From NCBI GenBank assembly GCA_948567375.1, contig OX419762.1, positions 52,991,034 through 53,055,033 of the forward strand: 64,000 nt of DNA, read 5' to 3'. Of the stretch, positions 34,331 through 47,399 are shown piece after piece (position 1 is the first letter of the stretch; every line of letters starts with the position of its first letter). The stretch comes from Lunularia cruciata (lineage: Eukaryota > Streptophyta > Marchantiopsida > Lunulariales > Lunulariaceae). The notes under the pieces were generated by a model, which saw nothing but the letters and a program-made list of their open reading frames with translations, searched no databases and was not told the DNA's origin. A program made the translations under genes and the position numbers.

Positions 34331-37330
34331 TCCTTCTTAGCTGCAACAATTGCTGCAACAATTGCTGCAATGTGTTATGGTCTCTTGTAGTTACAACATA
34401 GTGGCTCCATTTGACATCTAGTAGATGTGTGCTTTGATACACCACAATTGTTTCAGACCAAAGCATTGGGACAGTCCCTTCCGAAATGTCTAGTGCGCCT
34501 CTACTTAATCCCTTTTCACATGCGACTGATATCCTTTACTTTAATGTCAAGTATTTCATTTTTCACCGATTTCTTTCCTCACCACAACTTCCACATAAAA
34601 ACACAACACAGTCCGGCTCCCTCACCACTTCCATCCTCTACACACATCAATCTAATAGTCTACCACCTTCTTCCCTCAACACCTCACAAAGACTCCAGCT
34701 TGAGACAATCCAAAGAACATCCTCTGACCACCCTATCTTCAAAGGAAATTGATGTACATTCCCTCCCTTCTCAACACCTTCCTGCAATAAAATCTTTCTC
34801 CATTTTAGAGTACAATCAATGCAGTCTAGGTTGATGGATTGAATAATCACCCCATCTCATGGAATCAAGTGTTGTTGTTCTTTGTTATTGCCACTATTTT
34901 TCTTTTCTATTTAGGAGACTCTCCTTGCCGCCAGAGGTCCTCTTTGTTCTCTTTTTCCTTTCCCTTGCAGAAAAATGCTCCCTTTTCCCTCAAGCAATCA
35001 TACATGCACTTTGAATGAATCCATAACCCTATAAAACCCATATTCACTCGTTCAAGACCGTACCCAATTTATGAAAAAATACCCCACAATTGGTGTTTTT
35101 AGTGGAGATAAAAGCCCAACTCTTTATTCTCTCTGAATTAGCACTACATAGTCCTCCTCCACAACACAAAAAAGCATCTATCCCATGCCTTTGCTGGCCA
35201 GAAGAGGAAGATTTCCATCCCCAAAAATGCCACTTTGATCCGGTAGCACCTTCCCCACCACTCTAAATGCGGCTACCCACAACATATAGCAACAAACAAT
35301 TTTGGCAACTATAGAAGTTACTACCTTGAAATTACTATTTACTATAAATAAATAAAATTTACTATAAGTGACATTATATTCTGTGAAAAAGAATTCTAAT
35401 TTCCACAAATATTAAAATTCATTGTTGAAATCTAGAAGTAATTGCAAGCAACTAGAATTTTCCACTAGATTTAGAGAATCTCTACTAATTCACCTAACAC
35501 ACTATATTGCACTAATGTAACATATAGATTGTTTTCTTGATGACAATGGCTTAAAGGATTGTATAGTAGCACATTTTAGGCCTGCATTCATGGAGTTGGT
35601 GATAGAAAACCCGGATCTTGTAGTCTTTCCAATGCTTACTTATGAGCAAGTTGAGGACTGGAAAATCTATGTGCTCTTATAAATGGAGAATGACTTACTT
35701 TTTCTCATGAGATTCAAGGTGTAGTTGTGGGGTCCATTTGTCAAAAAGTAAAGAACCTAAATGACAAAAAGTGCAAGTGATTATGTTCCAAGAGGAGAAG
35801 TCTAGAGTTTTTGACAATCAAAGGATTTTGAGGAGTGCATTTGAGAAGAAGGGAGTATGGTTAAAGAGAAGATCTGACAAGCTACAATTTGGAGGTAGGA
35901 AACAAATGGCTTAAGGAAATTTTGTAGGAGACATGATCAATTGAATCAAGGGGGTATAATTCATACTCAAAAGCACAAAATAGGCAATGTAGAGAGCTTT
36001 GTGATTTTTTTTTATGATTTACAGGTTGATTTGGAGAGTAGATATAGTGTTTATAGTGTTGAGCTAAAGAAATTTTAGGTTTTAATTAATATCAAATGAA
36101 ATCTGGTCAATTGAAGGTTGAACCTCTTGAAAGTGCGGTGTTAGAGATGAGATGCTTGATCAAGTCTGGAAAGCTGGTCATTCCTAAAGTTGTGGTTTGA
36201 TAGAATTTATGAGATCTCCCATACTATGGGTGGTTAAGTCTTGGATTAAGTATACCTAGGTCTATACAGCGCACAAGTTAGCCTAACTCATGATTTGATC
36301 CATCTCTAGGGATTAGGATTATATTAGGCTATCAAAATCTATAGAGATATAGAAAAATACACAAAAATCTATTGTAAAAATTTTGGTTGGCTTTGGGTTT
36401 AGGGAGAGTGAGAGCTGATGTAACAAATTCTTGTATTGTAAGCTCGGTAGAGCATTTTCTATCTTCAATTATGATTGAATGTCAATTCTCCTATTTTTGT
36501 GAATATGATTCAAGACTTTAGGTTTCTAGAGTGTTTGAGAGGATCAAGTGTATCTCTGATTAAAAATCTTGGGAAATTTGCCAAGAACTAGGAGAAAACT
36601 CTAAATTAGAGATTTCAAAATTAGAATGGAAATTAAAAAAACTGGCCAAGTTTGAGAGCTTATCAAAGAAGATATAGTGATCACATTGTGGCTCATTAGA
36701 AAGCTTATCCCATAGTCTTTTCATTGAATCCTAGAAAACTTGAGTCCATGTTACAAAGAAAAAGTTGTGTCTATTTGTGTTACATCAAGTTTTCACTTTG
36801 AAAAAGACATAGAATTACTCTACTTGGAGTACAAATTGGTTTGAAGGTTGGAGTACAGCTTGGAAAAAACTTGGAGTATAGATTGAAATCAACTCAAGGA
36901 TAGGTAGGAAGCTTTGAAGCTAATTTCCACCAAAAGCATGGAGAGATGTTAAATTCTTGTGGTTAGATCCTCCTCATTCTTGCATGCTTGTTTGTATGCC
37001 CAATTGGCTTGGATTTGTATGCGTGCATTACGCTTAGGTTCTTTCCTTCTAGGAGTATTGTTTTTATCTCCTTGGTAATGCTAGAAGTGATGACCTGTTG
37101 ACCAGGAGTGCATGTTATGATGACAAGTTAGGTTGCACATTACTCCCCTACCCGGTAGAAGGAATCTTAGAAACACAAGTAGAGGGTTCTACTAGTTGGG
37201 TACCACACAAACTCAAACTAGTAGGGATAGATTTATAGAAAAACTCTGATCTATAAATTCTATAGCTAGGCAGTGTATGTGTTCTTGGGGAGAAGGCAAA
37301 GTATAACATTGTGTGTAGTGTGTTGGCAAG
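34331..37330. other. 3 kb without a recognised gene or element
   Basis: Contains a short direct repeat (GCAACAATTGCTGCAACAAT, 34344 onward) and an open frame of 135 codons at 34427-34834 that I cannot assign. The rest is AT-rich. No LTR or pol match to the families seen elsewhere. It may hold relics too old to recognise by eye. Confidence 0.4.
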
Positions 37331-38257
37331 TTTTGTGAGGGTCGAGTTGAGACCAAGTTGTCATAACCAAAGAATCAAAGCACTCAACAAATTGAATGGC
37401 CTCCTCCAAGTGTTAGGCTCCCACATGGTCACTTCTAATTTGGTGTGTGATTTCAAGTCCCTCAAAAATTGATCTAGAGCTTCACCTTTTAGTATATCTA
37501 GAATTTGCATTATGGTGCTTTGGAATTGAGTGATTTAGTTTCTCATAGACCCAATTTGCTTCAATTTTGCCAATTTATCTCATGCGGCTTGTGCAACATT
37601 TATAGCTTGGAATCTCCCAAGTATTGTACTCTTGAATTCTTCTTATGTCAAGATTTGTGCAAAAAACCATCATTTAGCTTACTCTACTTGGAATTGCACC
37701 ATAGTTTTACCAATTCATCCAATTGGCTTGAAGCCAAGAGAATCTATCTCCATTCATCTTGAAGATTTGTAACTTCACAATAACATTCACAATCAAACAC
37801 AAAAGTCTCCATTGCACCTAGGAGATTCTTACTTCAAATACCTTAGGCTTTGGAAATCAGATTTGCTTTTTTCCTTCTTGAAATGTTGCTCTCTTTACAT
37901 GCTCTTGTTATTAATGATCTCTTTTGTCCAACAATTGAGTAAGGTGTTTAATTTGTTATTGCAGAGCAATGATAACTTTGGGCATTGCCACCATGGTTAC
38001 TACTATCAAACTATTTAAAATGATCTGAGTTAACATGTAGATGCAACATGTCCACCATTCTTTGTAAGTTACAATCAAAAGTATCAAGGGTTCAACAGAC
38101 AAGGTGATCATATTTAGAAATATTTGCCCAAAGCATGAGATGATGAATTGTGTGAAATGATTCATGGTAGTATATGGATTAAAAAATCCCAATGGTTTGT
38201 GGGAAATGGATTTGGTGGTCCATAAATTCTATCCATCCCATTCATGCTCTAATACCA
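37331..38257 (-). pseudogene. Family C chromovirus gag remnant (copy C3)
   Basis: The minus strand translates in broken frames to a Ty3/gypsy capsid: KLKQIGSMRN, ITQFQSTIMQI, EALDQFLRDLK and TKLEVTMWEPNT between 37600 and 37400. The primer-binding site lies at its start, at 38246-38257 (TGGTATTAGAGC), one base from the initiator-Met tRNA complement TGGTATCAGAGC apart from the decayed C. It is truncated near 37331, so pol is missing. Confidence 0.7.
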
Positions 38258-38258
38258 A

Positions 38259-38843
38259 TGTAAAAGACCAAGGAGAGAAATAGGAGAATGGAAGATCACA
38301 TTGGCATTCTTGAATGGGGGAAAATTCAAATGCCTAGTATGAGCTTAGGCTTTGGTATTTATAATGAACATACAAGGCTCTTGAGAAGCTTCTCATGAAG
38401 CTTCCTAAAAGCAGTCTTCTTAGAGTGCAAGCTAAGCTAACCAAGAAGCTTCTTTTTAGAAATTGTCTTCTTAGAGTACAAGCTAAGCTAATTGGGAAAG
38501 CCACTTGAGTAGGTTCCTTATAAAAGCCGTCTACTTGGCATGTAAGATAAGCTAGTAAGAAAGCTTCCCAAGAAGCTTCCTTCTAGAAGCCACCTACTTG
38601 CCATGCGAGCTAAGCTAGCCGAGAAGTTTCCCAAGAAGCTTCCTTCTAGAAGTCACCACTTGGCATACACATTATCCAATACTAAGAAGGTACCAAGTTG
38701 CTCCCTAGATGCTTCTAGGGAGCTACTTGGTACCTTCTTATAATTCTTAGCTAATTCTTATAATTCTTATAATTCTTAGCTAATTAGATATATTTGCTAC
38801 TTTGATAGTCTTGACTAACTCATTTGTAAACTCCATATTGTCA
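38259..38843 (-). mobile_element. Family C 5' LTR (copy C3) with HSE-like repeats
   Basis: A 585-bp LTR on the minus strand from TGACAATATGGAG (38843) to GGTCTTTTACA (38259), one base from the primer-binding site. A TATA box TATAAATA lies on the minus strand at 38363-38356. Upstream of it are GAAGCTTC at 38385-38392, 38397-38404 and 38572-38579, and TTCTAGAA at 38581-38588. About 60-bp units containing AAGCTAAGCTA are repeated four times. Confidence 0.75.
38356..38588 (-). promoter_or_regulatory. LTR promoter: TATA box with HSE-like palindromes 22 bp and more upstream
   Basis: On the minus strand the order is TTCTAGAA, GAAGCTTC, two closely spaced GAAGCTTC, then TATAAATA 21 bp further on. 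The same order is seen in C1. Activity is inferred from the motifs only. Confidence 0.45.
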
Positions 38844-40152
38844 TATATCAGTAAAATCAAATGGTTATTAATTTTAGTTCTTGATCTATCAATGACTTAT
38901 TTATTTATACAAGCCAAGGAAATTCTAGGCCAAATGGATTTTTTGGCCAAAGATCATCCCAAGACAAAGGCCTATCTTTAGGACAAGGATCTCCCAAGGC
39001 AAAGTATTTTCTTGCCAAAGGTTCTCTTGCTTGACAATCTTCCTTCTCAAAGAGCCATGCTTTGTGCTCTTGCTTGAGATCTACTACTACTTGTTCTTAC
39101 ATGGTATATCCCTTCTACATCATCTTCACCTTGAGGGTGTATTTCTTCTTGGGGTGGAAGATAATTGATTATCTACCTCCCAACTTTGTTATTGATTGGT
39201 TATTTCTATACTCTTCAAGTCCTACAAGAAAAAGAAAAAGGTATGTTTTGGAAAGATGTGAGGCATCATAATGATATTACTACTCCCAAGGCCATAGTGT
39301 AGTAGCGAAGCAATATATCTTCTACTTTTACATTAGTTATAGAGGATACTTGGGAACCAAACATTGGATGCAAGCTTACAAGAGGGGAAGGACAAAGAGT
39401 TTGGAGGTTCTTGAGGAACTCTATGAGATTTTTTGCCTTTGATATGAAGGATTTGGAGGTTCTAAAGGGATTTGTATTTAAATTGAGTTGACTAGTGACA
39501 CATCAATTTTTGACATCCCTATAGATACAATGACATGGAGAGAACCTTAATTCAAGATTAGAGTAGACACCCTTTTTGAGGTTGGGGTGGTGGAGATTTC
39601 ATATGGAGAGTATGCTTCAACTATAATGATGCTAGCCAAGAAGGATATACATTGAAACTACACAATTAGGAAGTTATGTAGAGATAATTGTCCTATCAAT
39701 TGATAGATTAGATGATTGATATGTTTTGCCTATACAAGAGGAGATCTTTGATGTGATTGGGCACGCAAAGATCTTTAGTACTTTGGAACTTTGAGTAGGA
39801 TATCAATAGTTTCTAATCAAGAAGAGCACAAGTCTAAGATAGCATTTTTTGATATTGATCCCCATGACAAGGATGTATTGTATCACTGGAGGTTCTTACC
39901 ATTTGGGTTAAAAAACACTCTTGCCAAGTTCTAGAATGTCATGAATAAGATCCTAACAAGATTGGATTTTACTTAGTGCTATATTGATGACATTTTGGTC
40001 TGTATCACTATTATGAAGAAGCATTAATATTGAGATCTCATGGACTCAAATTAAATCTTAGGAAGTGCAAATTCTTCCACAAGTAAGTTGAGTATTTGGG
40101 TGACACTATCTACCTTGGTGGACTTGGTGTTCAATAGACCAAGTTGGAGGTT
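38844..40152 (+). pseudogene. Family E Ty3/gypsy pol, first part: reverse transcriptase (copy E1)
   Basis: From about 39490 the plus strand reads as a degraded reverse transcriptase: an EVGVVEISYGEYAS region, then PIQEEIFDVIGHAKIFST, then RFLPFGLKN (39890-39915), and a CYIDDILV active-site block at 39979-40002. It is cut at 40152 by a family A element and resumes after 43968. The stretch 38844-39490 is presumably upstream polyprotein but is not recognisable. There are many stops. Confidence 0.65.
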
Positions 40153-43100
40153 TGTGACAACCCGGCAAATATCACTTCTGCGGTAATCAAGTAAGTAAAG
40201 TTTGTTCCTGCAGAGATACTAGTCAAAATTGGTCAAATATAAAGTCAAACAGTAACATGTAGTTCTTCTTGGTTGCATCTTTAATCTCTCAAGTAGAAAC
40301 CATACCCAAAAGAGAGTAACAAGCATTGATTTGCAGTCTCGTCACAAATGAACACTCCATAATCACAACTCCATCAAATCTTTCCAAACAATCTTGATTG
40401 TGATGATTCAGGCTCTCCCGAAAATGGCACTTCACTGCAAGACGACTTTGCCTCAAAATTGTGTTCTACCCCTCCACTGAAGGCACAACTTCCTTGATTG
40501 AAATTGCTTCACATCAACCTTGCCCTGCACTCACAAATGCATAATACTACCAACACTACAATTCCTCTCAGATCTGTCAAGGCATTGCTTTGATTGCACT
40601 TCACTCACGATCAAACACACAGAATGAAGATCAAGGCTGCAGAATCCAACATCCAACACGCACTCTGACTTGCACTTTGAATTTCTCCACACACTCACAA
40701 ACACAATCACAATGTTGATACTCGGAATCAAGCTCAAGCGACGAGCACTACTTCACAACACTTTGCTTTATCTATTCTCAGAATTATAAGCACTTAACAA
40801 CATAGAACTGTGAATGCTCCCTTTAAATATTGAAGCAAATGGCAACTCTAACATAAATACTATTCTACAACAACTCTTCTAACCTGTAGATCCAAAATGA
40901 CAATGCACCTCTTCATATTTGCATCTTCAAATCTCAATTTTGTTTCTAATCCGATCCAATGTCTACTTCATCATCGGCTTTCAAACCCAAACCTGAAGTA
41001 ACCTCACTTACAACTATTCTATCCTTGGGTCTCATAACTCCTACATCCTCTACCAATTCTAACAATTCTACCAATTCTAACACTTCTTTGCTCTGATCTA
41101 CAATTGAGGTCTTGGGTAACCTTTCTACTACTTTATCTTCCAACCCACTCTTCTCTAAAGTGTCAAACGTCAAATCCAAAGACACTTGCACTCCTACTTC
41201 TCCAACTTTGGGTCTTTGTACTTCTTCTACCTCACTACAAAGTTTAGCTAACTCTGTCCTTATAAGGTCTAGTCTGAGACACACATTGTTCCCCACCTCT
41301 AACATCTTCCTATCTACACGATCTCACAGCCGGATTATTTAACTCGGTGTCCTTTGCCTTCCTCTTATGCGTTTCCTGCACTAACAACTTGAACTCATGC
41401 AACCTTGCTTCTTCCAGTTTACACTCCACATCTGTACTAAGCATGGCCTTAATTTCATTGATGACACCTTCTCTTCACTAGTTTCTTCCATCACCGTACA
41501 CTTCTCCTTCTTCCTCTCTTCTTCCAATTCACTACGATACATCTGAAGCTCATCTTCAAATTTAGCTTTCAATGCTTCCTTCTCCTTCCGATGTACAGAG
41601 AGTTGTTCCTTTGCCTCTTGCATCAACCCTCACATTTGATCTTCTTCTCTACTCTGCTCCATCAACTCTTGTTGCCAGGCCTGATCTTACTCCGCTGCCC
41701 TCTTCTTAAGGCTCTCCAACTCTTGCTCCATCACCGCAACAATTGCCTTGGAGTGTATCAACTCGACACGCACCGTTGCAAGTTCTCCCTTCAACCTTTC
41801 AGTCATTGCAGTCATCTCCTTCACTTCCTCATGATTCTTGACTAGCTCTTCCCTTGTCACCTCAAAGTGCTTACTCCAAAGAACCTCCTCAACCCAAAGT
41901 TCTTTGACCTCCATCTCCACTCTTGTCAGCTTACTTCGTAACAACGAAGTTTTGGCACTTCAGGCTTTTACCACGGCTAACTCATCGAATACGTCGAGCT
42001 TGGCACTTATCATCTCCAAATTCTTCTGCTGCAACATTGCCAACAATGGGCATACTACTCTAGACAAATAGTCCACTCCTTTGCATCTTGCATCCTCGGC
42101 TCGGACTTTGGGTTCTGACTCTTCTATATATGGTACCTTGCTCCAAAGTCAAGATCTTTGCACCTTCAAAGTTTCCTCCTCAGAACTTTCTCCCTCTTTT
42201 TGAGTAAGGTTATTGGGTCCCACTGCTAATACACTCAGGACATTATCACGTGTGGCCGGTTGAGGTTGTGCTTTGACTTCTTCTCCTTTCTTCTTACTGC
42301 ACCGTTCCAACATGGAAACCTTGGGACTCGGCTTTCCAACCTCTTCCATCGGCTGTATCACTTACTGAACTTCCGCCTTGCCTTCGCTGCCGTTACTTGA
42401 TTCTTCACTTCGTAGCATAAACTCCTCTTCTTCACCTAACACTCCTCCCTTTGATCCGGTTTCTCCTTCCAATTCTTCTTCTTCCTTTTGCACGACTTCC
42501 TTCAACTTCACTATTACCGCCATCGGGTTAGGCCTTGGAACTTTCTGGGGTTGTACAATCGCAACATGACTCTTAGGCTTGGTCTTCTTCCGTGCCTTTG
42601 GAAGGTCAATTGCTATGATCTTTTCTCTCCCACTTTCTTTGTAGTACCTATCCCCCTCTCGCACCCTCTCCATATAATATTGCTCATCTGCATCGGCTTC
42701 CTTGTGCAAATCTGGATGAAAGTGCAACCTCATTTGACTTTGCTCTTCCAAAGTTAGTAAGTCCAATCCAAAATAAAAGTGCACTGCAAATGGCACAAAA
42801 TAGTGTGGTGGCATATCCATTCTCCATCCTGAAATCATCTGGCCCACTCTCTAATGCAGGCACTTTGCCCAATCTACTGCCTCTCCCGCAAACATTTGGT
42901 GAAAGAACACCGCCTATTGCATAGTAACATAGGTGGTTTGCTTTGGCTTGAACATGGCCATCATCGTGCTTACAATTCGTCTCTGCTCAAAGTCTCTATA
43001 GCTATCCACCTTATACCCATTCTTTGTGCGGGGTCGATTGAACGACTTCCTAACTTCGGCAGTTTCTTCTAAAGCATCACACTTCTAATAGACGGTGGTA

Positions 43101-43968
43101 CCTCCTACCTCTCCGGCTTCCCTTCCCAACACTACTCTCTAATCAGCCTCCGTCCATTGAGCGGGATTCCCTCTCTTCCCCTCATGCTTTGGCCCATCCT
43201 TGCAATTGCTGGCTGCAATTTCTACCATGAAACCTAGAAAACTGAAATTCCAGTTTCAGGCCAGGAACGTGATACAAAGTCTTGTCAAGACTTTGATCCG
43301 CGCTATTACTTCTAATAAAAAAATTACAAGCCCTCTCACTGCACTTTGCTTGCTCACTTTTGGTGCCATAGTGTGCTTCCTCACTTTTCTCTTGTGGAAG
43401 ATCGTCCCTAAAATCCTAACCCACTCCTCTTCTTGCGGATTTGCAATTTGCATTACTTTGGGTCGACTCTGAATAGGCACCGGATAGTGACTGGACATGG
43501 CTCCTTCTTCTTGTGCACCTTGTATTTTTATAGTCCAGCACCAATCAGTCACTCTTCAGTCACTACTCCTCTCAAATTTCTGATTCGGTGAAGTTGTTGC
43601 TTGTCATTATCAAGAAGTTCTTGATCTCGAGGTCATTTCTTTCTTCCTCCGTACTTTCTTGATTACGCCAACTCCAAAGAAGTTTTTTATAGGTTCTTTG
43701 GATCTGCTCGCACTGCCTGATACAAAGTCTCTCTCTCTCTGTCTTCATCTTTGGCTTCTTCTTCACGTCTTGACCCAAAGTTGAAATTGGGTTTCATGCT
43801 GACAGGGCAAGTCTAAGTACTTTGCCTTATGACCCAAAGCCACGTTACCTCAGGTTTCATCCCAAAGATTCTTATCTTTGCCTTCTTTGGTCATACAGGC
43901 GCAATCCGACTTCTCTATACAGTTCTTCTTTTCCATTTTGAAAAAAAACAAAAAATGTGGGTACCACA
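40153..43968 (-). mobile_element. Family A element, complete, inserted in family E reverse transcriptase
   Basis: On the minus strand it begins TGTGGTACCCACA (43968) and ends CCGGGTTGTCACA (40153). AGGTT flanks both sides (40148-40152 and 43969-43973). Length 3816 bp. The interrupted RT frame continues across the duplication (YIDD block on the left, the YHQHVRRFSVIAKAL block on the right), which proves the insertion boundaries independently. Confidence 0.92.
40946..43228 (-). pseudogene. Family A protein gene, broken
   Basis: Runs from the ATG at 43228 (MVEIAAS) to the TAG at 40946 after VDIGSD. The N-terminal domain is well preserved at 42847-42362 (FVPFAVHFYFGLDLLTLEEQ, then HFHPDLHKEADADEQYY). 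It is followed by a Glu/Ser-rich linker, a coiled coil at 41944-41381, and a C-terminal segment at 41305-40946 that is open for 119 codons. Stops interrupt the linker and coil. The C-terminal part is closely similar to the copy at 31237-33531. Confidence 0.65.
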
Positions 43969-45438
43969 AGGTTATTGCATGTATTCCTTAGCCTATAGAT
44001 GTGAGCATTCCTTGGGTTTGGGAAACATCTATCACCAACATGTTAGAAGATTTAGTGTCATTGCAAAGGCTTTGACCAAGCTAACCAAGTTTATATAAGA
44101 GTGGTATTGGAGAGATGAGAAAGAGAGCTTTTATAAAGCTCAAGGAGAGGTTTCTATCTACTCCTATTTGTAAAAGACCAATTAGAGAATGACCATTTTA
44201 TGTTCATACTAATTGGAGTATGTTGGAACTTGGAGCAGGATGGGAAGGATTTTGTGGTAGCCTCCAAAAATTGAACAAAGATAAAGTAGGGTTCATATGG
44301 GAGAGAAAGTTTGGCAATAGTGTAGGCAATAGCACATTTCTGATCTTACTTATTTGGTAATGCCTTCACTCTCATCATTGATCATCAACCATTCAATTGG
44401 TTGATGGAGTTTGACAAGCTTCCAATGAAGCTTGCATGGTGACATTTAATTTTACAAGAGTATGATTTCATGATTACTCATAGACCTAGAGTGGTAATTG
44501 TGATGCAGATGGGTTGAATAGAAACCCATTTACTAACCAATAGGATCAGATCAAAGCATGCTAGCATCATGAGATAGATGAGGAGATGATGCTAAGTTGA
44601 CATGCATCTACCTTCCTATGTATATGTTTTGAGGTTCTAATGGTATATCTCTCAACATAGACAAAATAAAGTATTGAGGTCTCGGATCCAAAGGTAGAGA
44701 TATTTGTATAGGTCAATGAGACGTTGATGATTATGTCTTTGTGATAGACTATCTTTACACTAGTGTTGTGGGTGGTTTAGTTGGTGCCAAGGAGATATAT
44801 CATGTCCTTCACCAAGCCATGCCATTTAGATTGGAGTGCAAACATGTATTTTGTGCATGAGAGGATGGTAGAGTGTGAGTAGTACTCCTTTTATCTTAGA
44901 CACCATAGTTGGTATGTCATGCTCATGAAAAACTAGGAAATTTGGAGTAAATCATATTTATAGCTTATTGGTGGTGTAGTATGTGGTATCATGGTATAGT
45001 AGTTTGTTGCCAGATGTGTGGTTTATGATCAAACTAGAGCATCATTCAATGCTCATATACCATAGTTACACCCACTATCTATCATGGGTTGAGTTACCGC
45101 TAGAGTTTGGAATTTGTTGGATCTTTATTATTAATGGTGATACATCATTTGTATGTTTTGGTTACGGTGTAATATTGTCCAAGTGGATTGAGTAGGTAGA
45201 ATTTCTTGGATCAAAATCTTAGTCATTTTGGTGCACCAATTTAGGCCTTGACTAATTAAGGTACATAGTTCTTGGGAGAGTTTTAGATCTTGTGTGACAA
45301 TGCCATGATTGATCATCACAATAACTCCCAATATCACCTTGAGGCAGATGGCTTAACAAAGAGATGGTTCAAATGGTGAAGAAAGGACTGCAGAAGTATG
45401 ATTAATAGAGAGTACACTTGGGAGATTGGCATCTCTAG
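43969..45438 (+). pseudogene. Family E pol, second part: RNase H and integrase (copy E1)
   Basis: Continues the interrupted pol. The RT connection (VRRFSVIAKALTKLTK) is at 44050-44090, and an RNase H end (FTLIIDHQPFNWLM, then LILQEYDFMITHRP) is at 44350-44490. The integrase core region is at 44980-45410, including a degraded SPxGRWLNKEMVQMVKKGLQKY match to the integrase Gly/Glu helix. It is cut at 45438 by the family D element and resumes at 50762. Confidence 0.65.
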
Positions 45439-45633
45439 TGTAATATCAAGAGCTAGCCATATGATCTAGATGTGAAATTTGGTTTGGTAACATCTAGAAT
45501 GATGTTATACATGATTGTCAAAATAGATCAGATAGAAGTATCACCAAAAGAGTACTTCTACTAATAGAGCAGAAACCGAATGTTGAGTGTGTAATTTGTG
45601 TTTTCTCTCTTCTCTTGTCCTCGGAGTATTACA
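45439..45633 (+). repeat. Family D 5' LTR
   Basis: 195 bp, TGTAATATCAAG to GAGTATTACA, collinear with 50567-50761. Short for a plant gypsy LTR. Confidence 0.93.
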
Positions 45634-45650
45634 ATAGTATCAAAGCGAGT
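45634..45650 (+). other. Family D primer-binding site, decayed
   Basis: ATAGTATCAAAGCGAGT follows the LTR. The initiator-Met tRNA complement is TGGTATCAGAGC, and the two mismatches within it are both G to A. Confidence 0.7.
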
Positions 45651-46063
45651 GTCTTAGTCCAAGATAGTAGATCGCCCCTCTTGGAAGAGCACAAGCTACT
45701 AAAATTGAGTAATTTGAGGTGGAGAACATAGAGTAATTGCTAGACTTAGGAAGAACTTTAGAGAGCGGACGGGATGGATGCACTGACAGAGAGTGGGATT
45801 TGACAATCTACATTCTATTATGATAATATGGATGTGAATGTCCCAAATCCTCTCCCTTTCAACACTCAAGTAGAAATCTGTTATGTAGTGAGACCAAAAG
45901 TGATCTTTAGAGATTTTGTGGTTAGGAATTTTGGCAAGGAGTATTATCAACAAGTGATAGCTTTTGAGGTCCCAATGGTAGTTTTGATAGTTTGTGCGCC
46001 TTCTAGAGTGATCATATGACTCTATATTGAAGTGGACATTAGCAATTGAGTGTTACAAGAACC

Positions 46064-47300
46064 ATGGATCCGCAATTGCAAGAGCTGGTGCAAGGAATGC
46101 AAGGGATATTGAATGAATTTTGAGAGATTAAGATGATTGTGGAGACATTACAAAGTCATGTGCAAGTCCTTAGGAACAATCAAGCCATGCAAGAAGAAGA
46201 GCCGTCTCAAAACCTAGTACCTACGACTGAAGTACTTGGAGAGGCACTTGTGCCTACAAACCCTATCAACAATGAAGCCACATTGCTACTCTGGATGAAG
46301 AAGACCTGCAACATCGAGCCTTACAAGGGGTAGCATATGATGGGAGTAGTGGAAAATTGGATCTCAAGAATGGATTGATATTTCAGATTGTTCTCAACAT
46401 AGATCACAAAGCATGCTACATGCATGTTTGCATGTAGGTACTTGACCAATAAAGCCCTCACATAGTATGATGCTTGGGAATGATCCATGTTGGCAGAGAG
46501 AAGGGAGGTCACGTGGATAGCAATGCAAGAAGGATTCCTAAAGAATTTCCAATTGGTGGATTCTATGTAGATGGCTTGAGCCCGACTATGGGGATTAAGA
46601 CAAAAGAATAGCATACAAGAGTATGTGGAGGCATTTCTGGATCTACACGTTGCAATAACCAACATGAGTCCAATAGAGGCTCTCAACAATTTCAAACGAG
46701 GGTTAAAGGAGCGGATTTGCCAAGAAGTCATGGTGCAAAATCCTTGCATGGTATTTGAAGCCATAGCTTGTGTGCAGAGAGTAGCAAAGCATTGGGTGGA
46801 GGTGAAGGAGTAGTTCCACCTCAACATTATTGGGCAGAAATACCACACATGGGTGGACCAGTACCAATGGAATTGGGCAATCTTTGATTTTGAGATCGAG
46901 GAGCACAACCGCTTCAAGGAGAGCATGGATGGGTAGAAGAACAAAGAGATGGAGTCCCACGAGGAGAAGGAACTCAAGGAGAACAACACCATTATTACAA
47001 TTGTGGCCGTATTAAGCACATATCTACCAACTATTGCACTTGTTTCCCTAGAGGCCCTTGGCCTTTGTACATGCAATCTTTGAACAACATGGAGAGGCAC
47101 ATTGAAGAGGAAGAGGTGGAAATCACTTCAGAAAACAAAGATCACCAGTAAATGTACCTTGTGGCCTTACTGGCTCAATAAGGAAGAAGAGAACAACGGA
47201 AGGAAGAAGACTAATGTGCAAAGATCTCGAAAGGCAACCTCACAATTGATTGTTGTGAATGGAGTCCTAGAAGGCAATAAAGTGAGTATTAATTGATCCG
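46064..47300 (+). pseudogene. Family D gag
   Basis: Begins at ATGGATCCGCAATTGC near 46064. A capsid-like stretch at 46625-46813 reads FLDLHVAITNMSPIEAL, then NNFKRGLKERICQEVM, the conserved end of the Ty3/gypsy capsid domain. Stops interrupt it upstream (46103 region) and at 46811. A nucleocapsid zinc knuckle may lie at about 46985-47035 (YNCGRIKH) but is degraded. Confidence 0.65.
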
Positions 47301-47399
47301 AGAGCAACAGAGAATTTCTAATCTTGCTCTATTGCAATAAGATTTGGAATGGATCTAGAGAGAGATGTGAGTGAAGAAGTAGAGTTGTCTAACGGGCAA

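Noticed and set aside
46321-47100. 259-codon open frame on the minus strand
   Set aside because: Antisense shadow of family D gag, which is conserved on the plus strand.
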